Source: Thermoplasmata archaeon
Lineage (GTDB): Archaea > Thermoplasmatota > Thermoplasmata > GCA-020350865
Direction: 5' to 3'
DNA length: 14,112 nucleotides
Assembly (NCBI GenBank): GCA_020351895.1
Contig: CP070672.1
Coordinates: 59,188 to 73,299 of the forward strand
Shown here piece by piece: positions 12,288 to 14,112 of the stretch (position 1 is the stretch's first letter; each line of letters begins with the position of its first letter). The position numbers were made by a program, and so were the translations under genes. The notes beneath the pieces are model-generated. The model did no database searches. It saw only the letters and a program-made list of their open reading frames with translations, and was not told the DNA's origin.

Positions 12288-14112
12288 ATGGAAATGCGCT
12301 GTCCTTCATGTGACGCCTTAGTTGACAAAAGGGAGAAAGAATGCCCGTACTGCGGTTTCAATTTTAAAGGAGTAGATAAAGATTTTCAATGTCCCGAATG
12401 CGGTGCCCTTTTAAGCTCCGATATGACAGAGTGTCCTGACTGCGATTTGGAGTTTGAGGTGGAGGAGGAGGAGGAATATTTTGAAGAGGGCTATGAATGT
12501 CCTGAATGCGGCAAGATATTCAGGGAACCTGTTGCTGTATGCACTGATTGCGGTACCGAGTTCGAGGGAATTGAGGAAGAGGCCACCTTTGCGGAGGAAG
12601 TCGAATGCCCGGATTGTGGATACATATTGGATCCAAGTGAGTCCATATGCCCAAGCTGTGGATGGGAGATGATTGAAGAGGAGGAGATTGCGGAAATTGA
12701 GGAGGAAGGAGGAAAGGAAGTGGAACCTGAGTTAATAGAGGTGGAGATCAAGGATTTACCCGAAGAGCCACCGGCACCTGAAGAAGAGGAGATTGAAGAG
12801 GAGTTAGAGCCTCTTCCTTCAGAAAAAATAAGCCTAACTCGACCCAGGATAGAGGCTGAAAGACCAGTTGAAGAAGGTCTAACAATAGGTGTTACAAATG
12901 GCCTCAGAAGGATGGAATTGAGTTTTATCAATGGTCTTACCAATGGCCTTACCAATGGTTTGACAAATGGCCTTCGCGTAGTGAGGGGAGGAATCACAAA
13001 CGGTCTCACAAACGGAGACGGTATCACCAACGGCTTGGGCGGAAGAAAGAGATTGTTTGAGAGTAAGCAGAGTAAGTTGGGCTTAATTGTGGTTCCAATT
13101 ATAATATTCATACTTATTTTATCACCCTATATCGCCGTGGACATGTCCAAGCCCCCGAAGGAAATAAGTATAGATGGCAATTTCAATGATTGGTCCGATG
13201 TAATCACAACCCAAGATGTAGATGAAAATCCACCATTGAATATAAATATCGATATAGTTGACTTTCGTGTGGACGGTAGATTATCCGAGCTTTCTTTCTA
13301 TTTGAGGGTATTGGGGAATATGCTTGCAGGTGAGCCAGAAGCAACTGGTAGACACATGGACACCGCCATGATCTTCATTGATACCGATAAAACATACGAT
13401 ACCGGTTATAGGATCAATGGAATTGGTGCAGATTTCATGGTTAAATTGGAGGGCTGGCAGCAGAGGATATACCATCAAAGCCTTTACAGCTTTACATCAG
13501 ACACACAGGATTGGAATCAATGGAAGTGGACGAGCACAGTAAATGCCCAGGTAACTGGATCAGAGCTTGAGGCACAGGTGAGCCATCTTATTTTGAACCT
13601 GAAAAATGGTGATACTGTCGATGTTTTATTCTACATGCAGGATTATGATGAATCAGAGGATTTTTCAGACATTATAATAAGCAACCAAGAAGGTGTGTTG
13701 ATTGTGACCCAGCAGGGTATTGGCCAGCGTTTTATTAATGAAGCAGCGAAAGAGCTTTTGAGGTTGGATTTGAAATGTGAAAATGCAGATATCACAGTTA
13801 CAGAGATAGAGCTTACCCGTACTGGTATAGGGAGCGATAATGATGTGAGTGTTGTGAGGCTGTTTGATGGACAGGGTGACATTGCCACGGAAACTCTAAG
13901 AAGTGGTATTGCAGAACTTCAAGCCAACATACCAATGATAGATGGGGAAAGCCTCACCCTATATGTTGAGGTGGAAGTTCAAGGTGGCCCCACAGCAGAG
14001 AACAGCATAGGTTTTAGAATATCTGAACCTAGGGATGTGACCACAAATATGGGTGCGGTAACCCTGAGAAGAAACTCTCCAGAGCTGAACAGGTACGATG
14101 TGAGCTACATTA
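12288..14112 (+). CDS. Four-zinc-ribbon, GLTNG-repeat membrane protein with external CBM9-like domain (3' end beyond window)
   Basis: The frame stays open for 608 codons to the window edge. Residues 5-124 hold four zinc ribbons, each CPxC-type (first CPSC) with the pairs ten residues apart: Cys5/8/19/22, 35/38/49/52, 71/74/85/88 and 107/110/121/124. Residues 129-180 are a Glu/Pro-rich acidic linker. Residues 197-252 are a low-complexity GLTNG/GITNG repeat. A basic stretch (GGRKRLFESKQSK) precedes one transmembrane helix at about 264-284, so the zinc ribbons face the cytoplasm. From 293 on, IDGNFNDWSD and DTAMIFIDTDKTYDTGY resemble a CBM9-like exported beta-sandwich, followed by more beta-rich sequence. 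No enzyme motif is seen. It looks like a transmembrane linker or sensor joining an outside ligand domain to a cytoplasmic binding module. The gene has its own upstream region and a visible RBS. Confidence 0.85.
   Translation, partial: MEMRCPSCDALVDKREKECPYCGFNFKGVDKDFQCPECGALLSSDMTECPDCDLEFEVEEEEEYFEEGYECPECGKIFREPVAVCTDCGTEFEGIEEEATFAEEVECPDCGYILDPSESICPSCGWEMIEEEEIAEIEEEGGKEVEPELIEVEIKDLPEEPPAPEEEEIEEELEPLPSEKISLTRPRIEAERPVEEGLTIGVTNGLRRMELSFINGLTNGLTNGLTNGLRVVRGGITNGLTNGDGITNGLGGRKRLFESKQSKLGLIVVPIIIFILILSPYIAVDMSKPPKEISIDGNFNDWSDVITTQDVDENPPLNINIDIVDFRVDGRLSELSFYLRVLGNMLAGEPEATGRHMDTAMIFIDTDKTYDTGYRINGIGADFMVKLEGWQQRIYHQSLYSFTSDTQDWNQWKWTSTVNAQVTGSELEAQVSHLILNLKNGDTVDVLFYMQDYDESEDFSDIIISNQEGVLIVTQQGIGQRFINEAAKELLRLDLKCENADITVTEIELTRTGIGSDNDVSVVRLFDGQGDIATETLRSGIAELQANIPMIDGESLTLYVEVEVQGGPTAENSIGFRISEPRDVTTNMGAVTLRRNSPELNRYDVSYI
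12876..13043 (+). repeat. GLTNG coding repeat
   Basis: It encodes residues 197-252. Three consecutive LTNG units are encoded near 12937-12972 with varied codons (CTT ACC AAT GGC, CTT ACC AAT GGT, TTG ACA AAT GGC), followed by looser ITNG/LTNG units. The varied codons suggest selection on the peptide and not simple slippage. Confidence 0.75.

Noticed and set aside
12491..13111. 206-codon open frame on the minus strand, rich in Ser and Pro
   Set aside because: It mirrors the Glu-rich linker and GLTNG repeats of the real plus-strand gene, and its low-complexity composition explains its length.

Overview
The window looks like chromosomal DNA of a euryarchaeon, most likely a member of the Thermoplasmatota. 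The evidence is an archaeal ribosomal protein/initiation factor operon (L44e, S27e, aIF2-alpha, Nop10, PAC2-type chaperone), archaeal-type TrpRS and PheRS alpha, the archaeal adenylate kinase AdkA, TATA-box promoters, and surface proteins with PQQ/PKD and CBM9-like domains. The lineage is an inference. No transposase, integrase, phage gene or CRISPR array was seen, so this is resident chromosome, not an obvious island.

Layout. 1-2834 (+): two exported proteins, one PQQ-repeat/PKD and one anchored by a C-terminal helix. 2918-6207 (+): trpS, a bacteriohemerythrin gene broken by an in-frame TAA, and pheS. 6204-6362 (-): an eight-cysteine mini-protein convergent with pheS. 6528-6851 (+): a small DUF5611-like protein. 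6908-9140 (-): the five-gene operon rpl44e-rps27e-aif2a-nop10-pac2, with 1-4 base overlaps at three junctions and a 1-base gap at the fourth. nop10 is only 59 codons. 9141-9494: a gene-free stretch that can be folded by eye into a three-hairpin RNA of about 220 nt on the + strand, behind a TTTAAATA box. 9495-10037 (-): adkA. 10038-10545: another gene-free stretch holding a 95-bp tandem repeat, each copy containing an 11-bp interrupted palindrome. 10546-12064 (+): a winged-helix regulator followed by a KaiC/RadA-like ATPase. 12288-end (+): a large membrane protein cut by the window edge, with four cytoplasmic zinc ribbons, an acidic linker, a GLTNG-repeat segment, one transmembrane helix and an external CBM9-like region.

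How the genes fit together. The centre is translation and RNA biology: two aromatic aminoacyl-tRNA synthetases, two ribosomal proteins, an initiation factor and an H/ACA RNP protein, with a proteasome-assembly-like chaperone and a nucleotide kinase. The flanks are surface or sensory: exported beta-rich proteins, the winged-helix/KaiC pair, and the membrane-spanning zinc-ribbon protein.

The least explained elements are the candidate structured RNA at 9260-9479, the GLTNG zinc-ribbon membrane protein, the 95-bp palindromic tandem repeat, and the doubly damaged hemerythrin gene.
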